From: Miltoncostaea sp050250915
GTDB taxonomy: Bacteria; Actinomycetota; Thermoleophilia; Miltoncostaeales; Miltoncostaeaceae
Assembly: GCA_050250915.1 (NCBI GenBank)
Contig: JBFWNT010000004.1
Coordinates: 62,001-126,000 of the forward strand
Direction: 5' to 3'
Length of the DNA stretch: 64,000 bases
Under the pieces are notes generated by a model. It made no database searches and was not told the DNA's origin. It saw nothing but the letters and a program-made list of their open reading frames with translations. The translations under genes were made by a program, and so were the position numbers. Shown here piece by piece: positions 42,904-51,700 of the stretch (within the stretch, counting starts at the first letter, position 1; every line of letters starts with the position of its first letter).

Positions 42904-44531
42904 CCCTCCACGCCGAGCCGCTCGGCGAGCGGAGGGCGCTCGTCGAGCGGCACGTCCCGCACGGCCCAGCCGCCGCCCCGCGCGGGTGAGCGCATGCGGC
43001 CGGCGGCGAAGCTCTCCCACACCTCGGCGGGCAGCCCCCGGCGCAGGCCGGCGCCCATGACCGCCATCGCCATCGCCCCCAGCTCCCGGAGGGGCTGGTG
43101 CCGGTTCTGGCGCGTCCCCAGGTCGACCTGGGCGATCGCGTCCAGCCCGCGGAGCGCCAGCGTGTCGAGCAGCATCGAGGTCTCGATGCCGTAGCCCACC
43201 GGGAACGGGATGGCCTCGAGCAGGTCGCGGCGCGCCGCCTGCTCCCCGGCCAGCGGCTGCGCCAGCCCGCCCAGCTCCGGCGCCAGGATCGCCAGGAGCG
43301 GCCGCGCCACCAGCTCGGTCACGCGGCCGCCCTCGTCGGGCAGCACCGCGTCGCCCGCGCGCAGCGGGCGCCGGAACGCCCCCTTCACCAGCGCGACCCC
43401 GGCGTCGTCGACCAGCGGACCCAGGAGCCCGGAGACGAACGTGGCGTCGAAGTCGGCGGTGTCCGCGTCCACGAACGCAACCAGATCGCCCTCCGTCGCC
43501 GCCAGCCCACGCCACATCGCGTCGCCCTTGCCGCGGCACGGGCCCGCGTCGGGCAGCACCGCCGACTCCTGCACCACCCGCGCGCCGTGGGCCCGCGCCA
43601 CCCGGGCGGTGCCGTCGCGCGACGCCGCGTCGACCACCAGCAGCTCATCGACGAGCCCCAGCCGCTCCAGCGGCGCGATGGCGTCGATGATCGGGCCGAT
43701 CGTGTCCGCCACCTCCCGCGCCGGGAGGATCACCGACACCGTCCCCCGCTTGCGCGCCGCCAGCGCGACCGGGTCCCAGTCGCCCGCGCGGTACGTGCGC
43801 CGGGCCGCCCAGTCGTCGAGCCGCAGATCGGCCGCCAGCCCGTGGCGCGCGCGGCCGTCGGTGCGCCCGGAGGTGACCACCCGAACCTCGCGCGAGCGGA
43901 CGATCGGGATGCCACGCTCCTCGAGGCTCTGCTCCAAGGCCCGGTCCTCGAGCGCCGCGAGGGGCCGCAACCCGCCCGCCGCCCGGTACGCGGCCGCGGT
44001 CACGCCCATCGACGCGCCGCTGAAGAACGGGTGGCCCCCGGCATCGGCGCCAGCCGCATCGAGGCGCAGCGCGCGGCGGCGCAGCAGCTCGTCCCCGGCG
44101 TCGACCTCGATCAGCCCGCCCACGGCGCGGGCGCCGGCGGCGACCAGGTCCAGCTGGCGGCGCAGCCAGTCGTGCCGGGGCCGGGAATCGGCGTCGGTCG
44201 AGGCGATCAGCCCGCCCGGGCGCCCCACCGCCTCGAGGCGGGCGGCGGCCTCGTCCATCCCTCGCCGGCGGGCCGCGCCGGCGCCGGGCGCCGACGCGGC
44301 CAGCACCCGCAGCGACAGCCCCGCGTGGAGGCGGGCGGCCGCCAGCGCGCGGGCGGCGGTGGCGTCCATGCAGTGGTCGAGCACCAGGATCACCTCGAAG
44401 TCGGCGCGCGGCACGCCCTCCTGGGCCGCCAGCGCGTCGATGCACGCGGCGACGGTGTCCTCCTCGTCGTGCGCGGGGACCACGACGCAGGCGCGCAGGC
44501 GCGGCTCGGGCGGCGGCAGCGGCCCGGTCAC
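42882..44531 (-). CDS. Two-domain glycosyltransferase: GT2 fused to GpgS-like glucosyl-3-phosphoglycerate synthase
   Basis: 549 residues from GTG 44531 (GTGA overlap with the methyltransferase gene). Residues ~12-240 form a GT2 domain: RACVVVPAHDEEDTVAACID, IASTDADSRP with the DAD metal site at 113-115, and HPFFSGASMGVTAAAYRAAG. Residues ~263-525 match mycobacterial GpgS: TVSVILPAREVADTIGPIID, CRGKGDAMWRGLAATEGDLV, FVDADTADFDATFVSGLLGP, GGRVTELVARPLLAILAPEL, and FPVGYGIETSMLLDTLALRG. GpgS moves glucose from a nucleotide sugar to 3-phosphoglycerate, the first step of methylglucose lipopolysaccharide synthesis. The fusion with a second GT is unusual. It is the last gene of a coupled operon. Confidence 0.9.
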   Translation of the reverse strand: MTGPLPPPEPRLRACVVVPAHDEEDTVAACIDALAAQEGVPRADFEVILVLDHCMDATAARALAAARLHAGLSLRVLAASAPGAGAARRRGMDEAAARLEAVGRPGGLIASTDADSRPRHDWLRRQLDLVAAGARAVGGLIEVDAGDELLRRRALRLDAAGADAGGHPFFSGASMGVTAAAYRAAGGLRPLAALEDRALEQSLEERGIPIVRSREVRVVTSGRTDGRARHGLAADLRLDDWAARRTYRAGDWDPVALAARKRGTVSVILPAREVADTIGPIIDAIAPLERLGLVDELLVVDAASRDGTARVARAHGARVVQESAVLPDAGPCRGKGDAMWRGLAATEGDLVAFVDADTADFDATFVSGLLGPLVDDAGVALVKGAFRRPLRAGDAVLPDEGGRVTELVARPLLAILAPELGGLAQPLAGEQAARRDLLEAIPFPVGYGIETSMLLDTLALRGLDAIAQVDLGTRQNRHQPLRELGAMAMAVMGAGLRRGLPAEVWESFAAGRMRSPARGGGWAVRDVPLDERPPLAERLGVEGQAACSA

Positions 44532-45103
44532 GGCCGGTCCCAGCGGTCCAGGCGGTAGTCGCCGGTCCGCGCCGACACGGCGTGCACCAGCCCGCCCGCC
44601 CGGGCGGCGACCGCGTCGTGCACCGCGTCGCCCCCCTGCGGGTAGTGCCGCACCGGCCCGCGCCAGTGCACCGCCAGCAGGCTCCCGCCGGGCGCGAGCG
44701 CGCCGCGGAGCGCGTCCCAACCCCGCGCCAGGAGGGCGGCGTCCCAGTAGTAGAGGACCTCCGACGCCACGATCAGGTCGAACGGGCCGTCCGGCATCTC
44801 GTCCGGCAGCGCCCGCCGCTCCACCGTCACGCCGGGCGCGTCGGCGAGCCGCTCGCGGGCACGGGCGACGGCGGCCGCCGCCACGTCGACCGCGAGCAGG
44901 CGGTCGCACACCTCCGCGAGCCGCGCGGTCAGCACCCCGATCGAGCAGCCCACCTCCAAGCCGCGCGCGAAGCGCCGGCCGCCGAGGGCGGCCAGCGTGT
45001 GGTCGTACTTGGCCCGCTCGTACGGGCTGGTGGCGAAGCCCCAGGGGTCGTCATGGGCGGCGTAGAGCGCCTCGAAGTAGGCGGCGCCCATCCGCGTCCT
45101 CAC
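44528..45103 (-). CDS. NodS-like SAM-dependent methyltransferase
   Basis: 191 residues from GTG 45103, overlapping genes on both sides by four bases. It shows the NodS-family sequence almost throughout: YFEALYAAHDDPWGFATSPY, ERAKYDHTLAALGGRRFARG, LEVGCSIGVLTARLAEVCDR, LLAVDVAAAAVARARERLAD and FDLIVASEVLYYWDAALLAR. NodS N-methylates the deacetylated terminal glucosamine of rhizobial Nod factors. In this operon it sits directly after a NodB-type deacetylase, so N-methylation of the freed amine is a reasonable but untested guess. Confidence 0.9.
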   Translation of the reverse strand: MRTRMGAAYFEALYAAHDDPWGFATSPYERAKYDHTLAALGGRRFARGLEVGCSIGVLTARLAEVCDRLLAVDVAAAAVARARERLADAPGVTVERRALPDEMPDGPFDLIVASEVLYYWDAALLARGWDALRGALAPGGSLLAVHWRGPVRHYPQGGDAVHDAVAARAGGLVHAVSARTGDYRLDRWDRP

Positions 45104-46719
45104 GAACGGCGCTCCAACTCCGCGCGGCCCAGCCGCGCCACCATCGGGTCCAGGCGGTGCTGGAGCAGGAACAGGTCCAGGTCGCGGCGGCAGCGGTCGA
45201 GGTGGCCGCCGTCCACCAGCGGCCGCGAGCCGGCGGCGCGGCCCGCCTCGTCCACGACCGTCCGGCAGGCGTCGGCCACCGCCGCGCGCAGATGCACCGA
45301 TGTGGCACGCAGATCGGCGCCCGGGTCGGCGGCCTCCCGCGCCGCGGCGTCCAGCCATCGGTCGATCGTCGCCACCGCGCCCATGATCCGGCCCGCCGCC
45401 AGCGCCTCCAGGTCGCCCACCGCGGGTCGCTCCGCCAGCGCGTGCAGCGCCGCGTCGGCGGCCCGGTCGGCGATGCCCGCCCAGCAGGCGGCCGTGCGGA
45501 TCGCGTCGCGCGAGAACCACGGCTCACGCACCAGCTCGCCGGGGGCGCCGAGCACGGCGAGCACGCGGGCGTCGTCGAAGCGCACGCGGTGGCTCTCCGC
45601 CGTCCGCAGACCCGATCCGCGGTACCACCCGCGGTCGATCAGCACGCCCTCCGACAGATCCACGAGCGCGAGCGCCGGCCGCCCGGCGCGGTCCCGCGCC
45701 GTCACCAGCGCGCGATCGAGGCCGCCGGCGCCGGAGCAGAACACCTTGTCGCCCGCGATCCGTCGGTCGCCCGCCGGCCCGAGGAGCACCGCCGGGGGCC
45801 CTTCGCCCGGCAGCGGGTCGGCGCCCCACACCCCCATGCGGCGCGCACCGGCCGCCACCGCCGCCAGCTCCTCCCCGCGCAAGGGCTCCGGGGCGAGCAG
45901 CCCGACCCGCTCCACCGCGTTGAGGTGGCCGTCGAGGATGCGCGCCACCGAGCCGTCGGCGCGCGCGACCCGTCGCACCAGCGCCCACTCCTCGCCCGGG
46001 GTCGGGGCGGGCCGCGTGCCCGGCACCGTGGCCGCCAGCACGCCGGCGCGCTCGAGCAGGCGCATCGCGCCCTCGGGGAAGGCGGGCGGCGCGGCGTCGC
46101 GCGCGGCGGCCCCGGCGCCGACCACCGCCAGCACGTCGCCGAGCGGCGCCGGGCCGGCGTCCCAGCCGCGCGCGCGGATGACCTCGCACAGGGGCCGGAT
46201 GAGCCGCACGGTCTCGCGGCAGTGGTCGCGCAGCGCCCCGGGGCCGAGGCCGTCGTGCATCAGCACCATGCCGCCCGGCGCCAGGTCCGGGACCAGGCCG
46301 GCCAGCATCGCCTCGGCCGGGTCGCCCCGCCAGTCGTGCGAGTCGGCGGTCCAGCCCGTCACGTCCAGCCCGCGCGCCGCGGCGACGGCGCGCGTCCAGC
46401 CGGCGACGTCGCCCCACGGCGTCCGCCAGCGGCGCGGGCGGACCCCCACCTCGGCGAGCGCGGCCAGCGCGCGGTCGGTGTCGCGCTCGAGGTCGGCGCG
46501 CGTGCGCTCGCCGTGGCGCATGTGATCCCAGGCATGCAACCCGATCTCGTGCCCCTCCGCCGCGATCCGCGCCATCACGTCGCGGTGCTCCAGCACGAGC
46601 GGGCCCAGGACGAAGAAGGTGGCCTGCACCCCCTCGGCGGCCAGCGCGTCGAGCACGGCGGGCGTCCAGACGGGGTCCGGCCCGTCGTCGAAGCTCAGCT
46701 CCACCGCCACCCGGGTCAC
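45100..46719 (-). CDS. Fusion of NodB-type polysaccharide deacetylase and acyl-CoA-dehydrogenase-like domain
   Basis: 539 residues from GTG 46719 (GTGA overlaps on both ends). Residues 1-200 are a CE4/NodB domain with all motifs: VELSFDDGPDP (D11, D12), HEIGLHAWDH (H62, H66 metal ligands), WRTPWGD (R99), TADSHDWRGD, and GGMVLMHDG (H155). Residues ~215-539 resemble acyl-CoA dehydrogenases: AMRLLERAGVLAATVPGTRP, LLGPAGDRRIAGDKVFCSGA, RGWYRGSGLRTAESHRVRFD, and a helical C-terminal bundle. The catalytic base is not clear. No signal peptide is present, so it is cytosolic. I know of no established protein with this pairing. Confidence 0.88.
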   Translation of the reverse strand: MTRVAVELSFDDGPDPVWTPAVLDALAAEGVQATFFVLGPLVLEHRDVMARIAAEGHEIGLHAWDHMRHGERTRADLERDTDRALAALAEVGVRPRRWRTPWGDVAGWTRAVAAARGLDVTGWTADSHDWRGDPAEAMLAGLVPDLAPGGMVLMHDGLGPGALRDHCRETVRLIRPLCEVIRARGWDAGPAPLGDVLAVVGAGAAARDAAPPAFPEGAMRLLERAGVLAATVPGTRPAPTPGEEWALVRRVARADGSVARILDGHLNAVERVGLLAPEPLRGEELAAVAAGARRMGVWGADPLPGEGPPAVLLGPAGDRRIAGDKVFCSGAGGLDRALVTARDRAGRPALALVDLSEGVLIDRGWYRGSGLRTAESHRVRFDDARVLAVLGAPGELVREPWFSRDAIRTAACWAGIADRAADAALHALAERPAVGDLEALAAGRIMGAVATIDRWLDAAAREAADPGADLRATSVHLRAAVADACRTVVDEAGRAAGSRPLVDGGHLDRCRRDLDLFLLQHRLDPMVARLGRAELERRS

Positions 46720-47387
46720 GTCAGCAGGTCCCGCTCCACGATCCCGCCGGCGGCCTCCTCCGGCGTGTCGAAGACCGCGACCGAACCCGCCTCCAGCAGC
46801 TCCTCGCGGCAGTAGCCGCCCGTGAGGACGGTGACGGCGGGCACCGCCGCGCGTGCCGCGGCGCGGCAGTCCCAGGTCGAGTCGCCGATCATCAGGGCCG
46901 GTCCGCCGCCGGCCCGGTCGAGCCCGGCCTGGATCAGGTCGGGGGCGGGCTTGGTGGCATCCACGTCCTCCGACGTGGTCCACCCGTCGACGAGGTCGCG
47001 TGCGTCGAGCAGATCGATGTAGTGCTCCGCCTCCTCCGGCTTCGCGGAGCTCGAGAGCACGAGCGACCGGGCCCGCTCCGTCAGCGTCTCGAGCAGCAGC
47101 CGGGCGCCGGGGAGGACGGTCACCTCGTCCATCATCTCCCGGAAGGCGGCCCTCTCGGCCTCGCGGAGGTCGTCCCCGTGGCGGCGCTCGACCTCCTCGC
47201 CGGCGGCGGCCGTCACGAGCTGATCGCCGCCCATCCCGATCAGGTGGTGCAGCACCCGCACCTCGCAGGTCACGCCGTACTCGCGCATCGCCCGGAACCA
47301 CGCGAGCGCGTGCTGGTAGTTCGAGTCGACGAGCGTGCCGTCGATGTCGACGAGCGCCGCCCTGCGCTCTCTGCGGGATCCGGACAC
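46716..47387 (-). CDS. HAD-family phosphatase
   Basis: 223 residues from GTG 47387. HAD motifs are complete: ALVDIDGTLVDSNYQHALAW, LVLSSSAKPEEAEHYIDLLD, KPAPDLIQAGLDR and ALMIGDSTWDCRAAARAAVP. The C1 cap is alpha-helical. It is coupled by GTGA to the NodB fusion. Since a GpgS-like domain lies in the same operon, the phosphatase could remove phosphate from glucosyl-3-phosphoglycerate or a similar sugar phosphate. That is inferred from context; mycobacterial GpgP itself belongs to a different (histidine) phosphatase family. Confidence 0.9.
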   Translation of the reverse strand: MSGSRRERRAALVDIDGTLVDSNYQHALAWFRAMREYGVTCEVRVLHHLIGMGGDQLVTAAAGEEVERRHGDDLREAERAAFREMMDEVTVLPGARLLLETLTERARSLVLSSSAKPEEAEHYIDLLDARDLVDGWTTSEDVDATKPAPDLIQAGLDRAGGGPALMIGDSTWDCRAAARAAVPAVTVLTGGYCREELLEAGSVAVFDTPEEAAGGIVERDLLT

Positions 47388-47416
47388 GCCCGGCGTGTAC
47401 CCGGCCGCGGCCCCGC

Positions 47417-48292
47417 TCAGTCCCGGGCCGCCTCCAGGAGGGCCCGGTTGCCCGAGGGATCGACGACCTCCAGGCCACCGTCGCGCGGCTCGGCGGCGAT
47501 CTCCGCCGCGTCCAGGCGGGCCGCGACGGCGCGCAGGTCGGCGGCGGTCGGCACCACCACCCGGTAGCGCGCCAGGCCGCGGGCGCCCGGCGGGGGCGGC
47601 GGCGCCCCGCGGGTGCCCCACGTGTTCAGCCCCAGGTGGTGGTGGTAGCCGCCGGCCGAGACGAACAGCGCCCCCGGGTAGCCGCGGACGGTCACGTCGA
47701 AGCCGAGGCCGCCGGCGTAGTGGCGCTCGGCCCCCGGGACGTCGGCCACCTGGAGGTGCACGTGCCCCATGACGGTGCCGTCGGGCATCCCCTCGTCGGG
47801 CGTCCCCTCCGACGCCGACGCGATCACGCCTTCCACGTCCATCGGCAGCGTCGCCATCTCCAGGGCGCCCTCGGCGTCCCGGCGCCACTCGTCGCGCGGC
47901 CGGTCGCGATAGATCTCGATGCCGTTGCCCTCGGGGTCGTCGAGGTAGAGCGCCTCGCTGACCAGGTGGTCAGAGGCGCCCGTGAACTGCCACCCCGCGT
48001 CGAGCACGCGACGCAGGGCCACGGCCAGGTCGGCGCGCTCCGGCACCAGGATCGCCTGGTGGAACAGGCCGGTGGAGCGGGCCGGCCGCGCCGGCGCCGA
48101 AGGATCGCCCTCGAGCTCGACCAGCACGGTGCCGTCACCGGTCCCGAGACGGACCTCCGACCCCGACTCGTCGAGCCGCCGCAGGCCGATCGCGCGGTCG
48201 TAGAACGCCGCCATGCGGTCCAGATCGCCCACCCGGAGCCGCACGGGGCCCAGTGTGGTGGCATCGGGGAGGTGTCGCGTCTCGTCGCTCAT
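47417..48292 (-). CDS. Two-domain VOC (glyoxalase/extradiol-dioxygenase-like, CatE type) enzyme
   Basis: 291 residues from ATG 48292. Two VOC modules: LGPVRLRVGDLDRMAAFYDR with LFHQAILVPERADLAVALRR and YLDDPEGNGIEIYRDRP in the first half; MGHVHLQVADVPGAERHYAG, GGYHHHLGLNTWGTRG and VVDPSGNRALLEAA in the second. The metal-site residues (H in HQAIL / HVHLQV, E in GIEIY) agree with the BsCatE-like group. TATGGT (48308-48313) lies 15 bases upstream. The HAD gene starts 29 bases after its stop, so it may lead the same operon. Confidence 0.9.
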   Translation of the reverse strand: MSDETRHLPDATTLGPVRLRVGDLDRMAAFYDRAIGLRRLDESGSEVRLGTGDGTVLVELEGDPSAPARPARSTGLFHQAILVPERADLAVALRRVLDAGWQFTGASDHLVSEALYLDDPEGNGIEIYRDRPRDEWRRDAEGALEMATLPMDVEGVIASASEGTPDEGMPDGTVMGHVHLQVADVPGAERHYAGGLGFDVTVRGYPGALFVSAGGYHHHLGLNTWGTRGAPPPPPGARGLARYRVVVPTAADLRAVAARLDAAEIAAEPRDGGLEVVDPSGNRALLEAARD

Positions 48293-48393
48293 GTGTTTGC
48301 GCGCTCAACCATAGCAGACCCTGGACAGCTCGCGGCCAGGACTGGACCATCGGGGGGTCTGTTCGCGGCGCGCGCGGCGATAGGGTCTCCCCC

Positions 48394-48609
48394 GTGCCAG
48401 AGGACCGTTTCAGGCGGATCACCGAGATTGCGGACCCGCCGGTGGACGACTGGGAGCGCCAGGGCGCCCTCCGCGAGCTGACCCGGGTCGCCCGGGATCT
48501 GGAGCGCGAGGACTCCGAGGCCGTCATCTCCCGGCTCGGCCGCCTGACCCAGAGCCAGCGTGAGGCCGTCGCCGAGGCGATGGAGCGCATCCTGGAGCTC
48601 GGCGAGTAG
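48394..48609 (+). CDS. Small hypothetical helical protein
   Basis: 71 residues from GTG 48394; TAGGGT (48381-48386) lies seven bases upstream, so leaderless. Acidic and helical: PVDDWERQGALRELTRVARD, LEREDSEAVISRLGRLTQSQ, REAVAEAMERILELGE. No family is recognised. It is divergent from the VOC gene and 161 bases before kgd. Confidence 0.75.
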   Translation: MPEDRFRRITEIADPPVDDWERQGALRELTRVARDLEREDSEAVISRLGRLTQSQREAVAEAMERILELGE

Positions 48610-48753
48610 CACCGGGCGGTGGGACCCGGGTCCGGCCCGATCGGCGCCGGCCCCGCGCACGTGTGCCCGGAAACGGCACTTCGTGATGATCCCCATAAGC
48701 GAAACGCCGTTGCAGCCGGCCCCGGCGACCCGACGCCCGCAGGCGGATCGCGA

Positions 48754-48759
48754 TAGATT
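48754..48759 (+). promoter_or_regulatory. Probable -10 element of kgd
   Basis: TAGATT eleven bases before the GTG at 48771, with no Shine-Dalgarno between. A matching -35 box is not obvious. It is consistent with a very short or absent leader. Confidence 0.5.
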
Positions 48760-48770
48760 AGGTCGTCGGC

Positions 48771-51700
48771 GTGGCAACCACCTCCCAGACAGTCAAGGTC
48801 CTCCTCCCCGAGCTCGGTGAATCGGTCACCGAGGGTGTCGTGGTCGAGTGGAGGGTCAAGGAGGGCGACGCCGTCGCCGCCGGCGACACGCTGCTGGACG
48901 TCACCACCGACAAGGTGGACGTCGAGGTGCCGGCCCCCGCGGCGGGCACCGTCGCCAGGATCGTCGCCGCCCCCGGCGAGACCGTCGAGGTGGGGGCGCT
49001 CCTCGCCGAGCTGAGCACCGGCGACGGCGGCGCCCCGGCGCCGGACGGCGGCAACGGCGGCGCGCCCGCCGCCGCGGAGCCCGAGGCTCCCGTCGCAGAG
49101 CTCGCGGCCGCGCCCGCCGCGGAGGAGGCCGCCGCGCCCGCGCCCGAGGCGCCCGCCGAGCCGGCCGAGCCCGCCGAGCCGGGCCAGATGGTCCCGATCG
49201 TGCTCCCCGACATGGAGTCGGTCACCGAGGGCACCGTCGTCGAATGGCGGGTCGCCGTGGGCGAGGCCGTCGAGGCGGAGCAGATCCTGCTGGAGGTGTC
49301 GACCGACAAGGTCGACCTCGAGGTGCCCGCGCCCGCCGCGGGCCGCCTGGCGTCCATCGACGTCGAGGCCGGCGCCACGTTCACCGTCGGGCAGCCGCTG
49401 GGCCACGTCGAGGCCGGCGCCGCCGGCGCCGCATCGGCGCCCGCGCCGGCCGCCGCCGCTCCCGAGCAGGCCGGCCCCGGGCCCGCCGCCGCCGGCAACG
49501 GGCAGGCGCCCGCCGGCGCCGCGGTCGAGTGGCCGAAGATCTCCCCCATCGCGCGCCGCCTGGCGCTGGAGCACGGCATCGACCCCGGCACCCTCACGGG
49601 CACCGGCGCCGCCGGGATGATCCGCAAGGAGGACGTCGTGGCCGCCGCGTCCGGCGCCGCCGCCCCGGCCCCCGCCGCGCCCGCGAAGGCCGCCGCGGCG
49701 CCCGCCGCGGGCGAGGAGGCCGTGCCGCTGCGCGGCCCCGCCGCCGCGCTCGCCGGCTACATGGACCAGAGCCTGTCGATCCCCACCGCCACGAGCTTCC
49801 GGACCGTCGGCGTCGGCACGCTGGAGGCCCAGCGCAAGCGCATCAACCAGGACCTGGCGTCGGCCGGCGGCGCCGGCAAGCTCTCGTTCACGCACCTCAT
49901 CGCGTGGGCGCTGGTGCGTGCCGCCGTCGCGTACGACGTGATGAACACCGGCTACGCGGTCGCCGACGGCAAGCCCCAGAAGCTGGTGCGCGGCGCCGTC
50001 AACCTGGGCGTCGCCGTCGACGTCCAGCGCAAAGACGGCAGCCGCTCCCTGCTGGTGCCCGTGATCCGCGACGCCGCGGGGCTCGGGTTCAAGGGCTTCC
50101 GGGACGCCTTCGACGACCTCATCGCGCGGACGCGGGCCGGCCAGGTGAAGCCCGATGAGCTGCGCGGCGCCACGATCAGCCTGACGAACCCCGGCGGGAT
50201 CGGCACGGTCGCCTCGGTGCCGCGGCTGATGGAGGGGCAGGGGACCATCGTCGCGACCGGGGCCATCGGCTACCCGCCCGGGCTCACCCACGCCCGCCCC
50301 GAGGCGCTCAGCCAGCTCGGGGTCGAGAAGGTCATGACGATGACCTCGACCTACGACCACCGCGTCATCCAGGGCGCCGACAGCGGCGCCTTCCTCGCCG
50401 AGATCGACCGGCTGCTGCAGGGCGAGGCCGGGTTCTACGACCAGGTGCGCCAGGCGCTCGAGCTGCCCACGGTCAAGCTCCCGCCGCGCCCCCCCGCGGC
50501 GGCCGACGGGCTCGGGGTGCCCCCGCGTCCGCCGAGCGACGACGAGCTGCTCGAGGGCGTCGCCGCCGCGATGTCGGTGGTGCGGGCGCACCGCAGCCAC
50601 GGCCACCTGGCCGCCCGCCTCGATCCGCTCGGCGCGCCGCCGCCCGGCGACCCCGCGCTGACGCCGGAGCAGGTGAACCTGACGCCCGAGGTCATGGCCC
50701 GCATCCCGAGCTCGATCCTCCGGATCAAGGTGCCGGGCGAGACGTTCGCCGCGGCGCTGCCGGAGCTGCAGAAGGCGTACTGCAGCACGATCGCCTACGA
50801 GATCGAGCACCTGTCCGACCACCAGAAGCGCCTCTGGCTGCGCGGGGTGGTCGAGTCCGGCCGCTTCCGGGAGCCGCTGGCGCCCGAGCGCCGGATCGCC
50901 ACGCTGGAGCGGCTGGTCGACGTCGATGCGTTCGAGCGCTTCCTTCGGCGCACCTACCTGGGCCAGAAGACGTTCTCCATCGAGGGCGTCGACGCGCTGG
51001 TGCCGATCACCGACCAGGTCATCGAGCTGTCGGCGGCCGAGGGCGTCGGCGAGGTCGTGATGGGCATGGCCCACCGCGGGCGCCTCGCGTTCATCACGCA
51101 TGTGGTGGGCCGCCCGCCGGAGTCGATCCTGGCCGAGTTCGAGGGCCACATGGCGTTCGAGTCGGGCGACGAGGACGCGCGCGAGACCGCCGGCGACGTG
51201 AAGTACCACCTCGGGGCCGAGGGGACGTACATCACGCGCAGCGGCCGCCCCGTCACCGTGAAGCTGGCCGCCAACCCGAGCCACCTGGAGCAGGTGAACG
51301 CCGTCGCGGAAGGCCACACCCGCGCGCTCCAGACCGCGCGGACGTCGCGCGAGGCCCGCCACGACCCCACGCGCGCGCTGCCGGTGCTCATCCACGGCGA
51401 CGCGGCCTTCACGGGCCAGGGCGTCGTCGCGGAGACGCTGAACCTGCAGGCGCTGCGCGGCTACACGACCGGCGGCACCGTCCACATCATCGCCAACAAC
51501 CAGATCGGGTTCACGACCGACCCGTACGACTCGCGCTCCACGTACCACGTGAGCGACCTGGCGCGCGGCTTCGACATCCCGGTCATCCACGTGAACGGCG
51601 ACGACATCGACGCGTGCATCTCGGCCGCCCAGATCGCGGTGGCCTACCGCGAGCGCTACCAGCGCGACGTGCTGATCAACCTGATCGGCTACCGCCGCCT

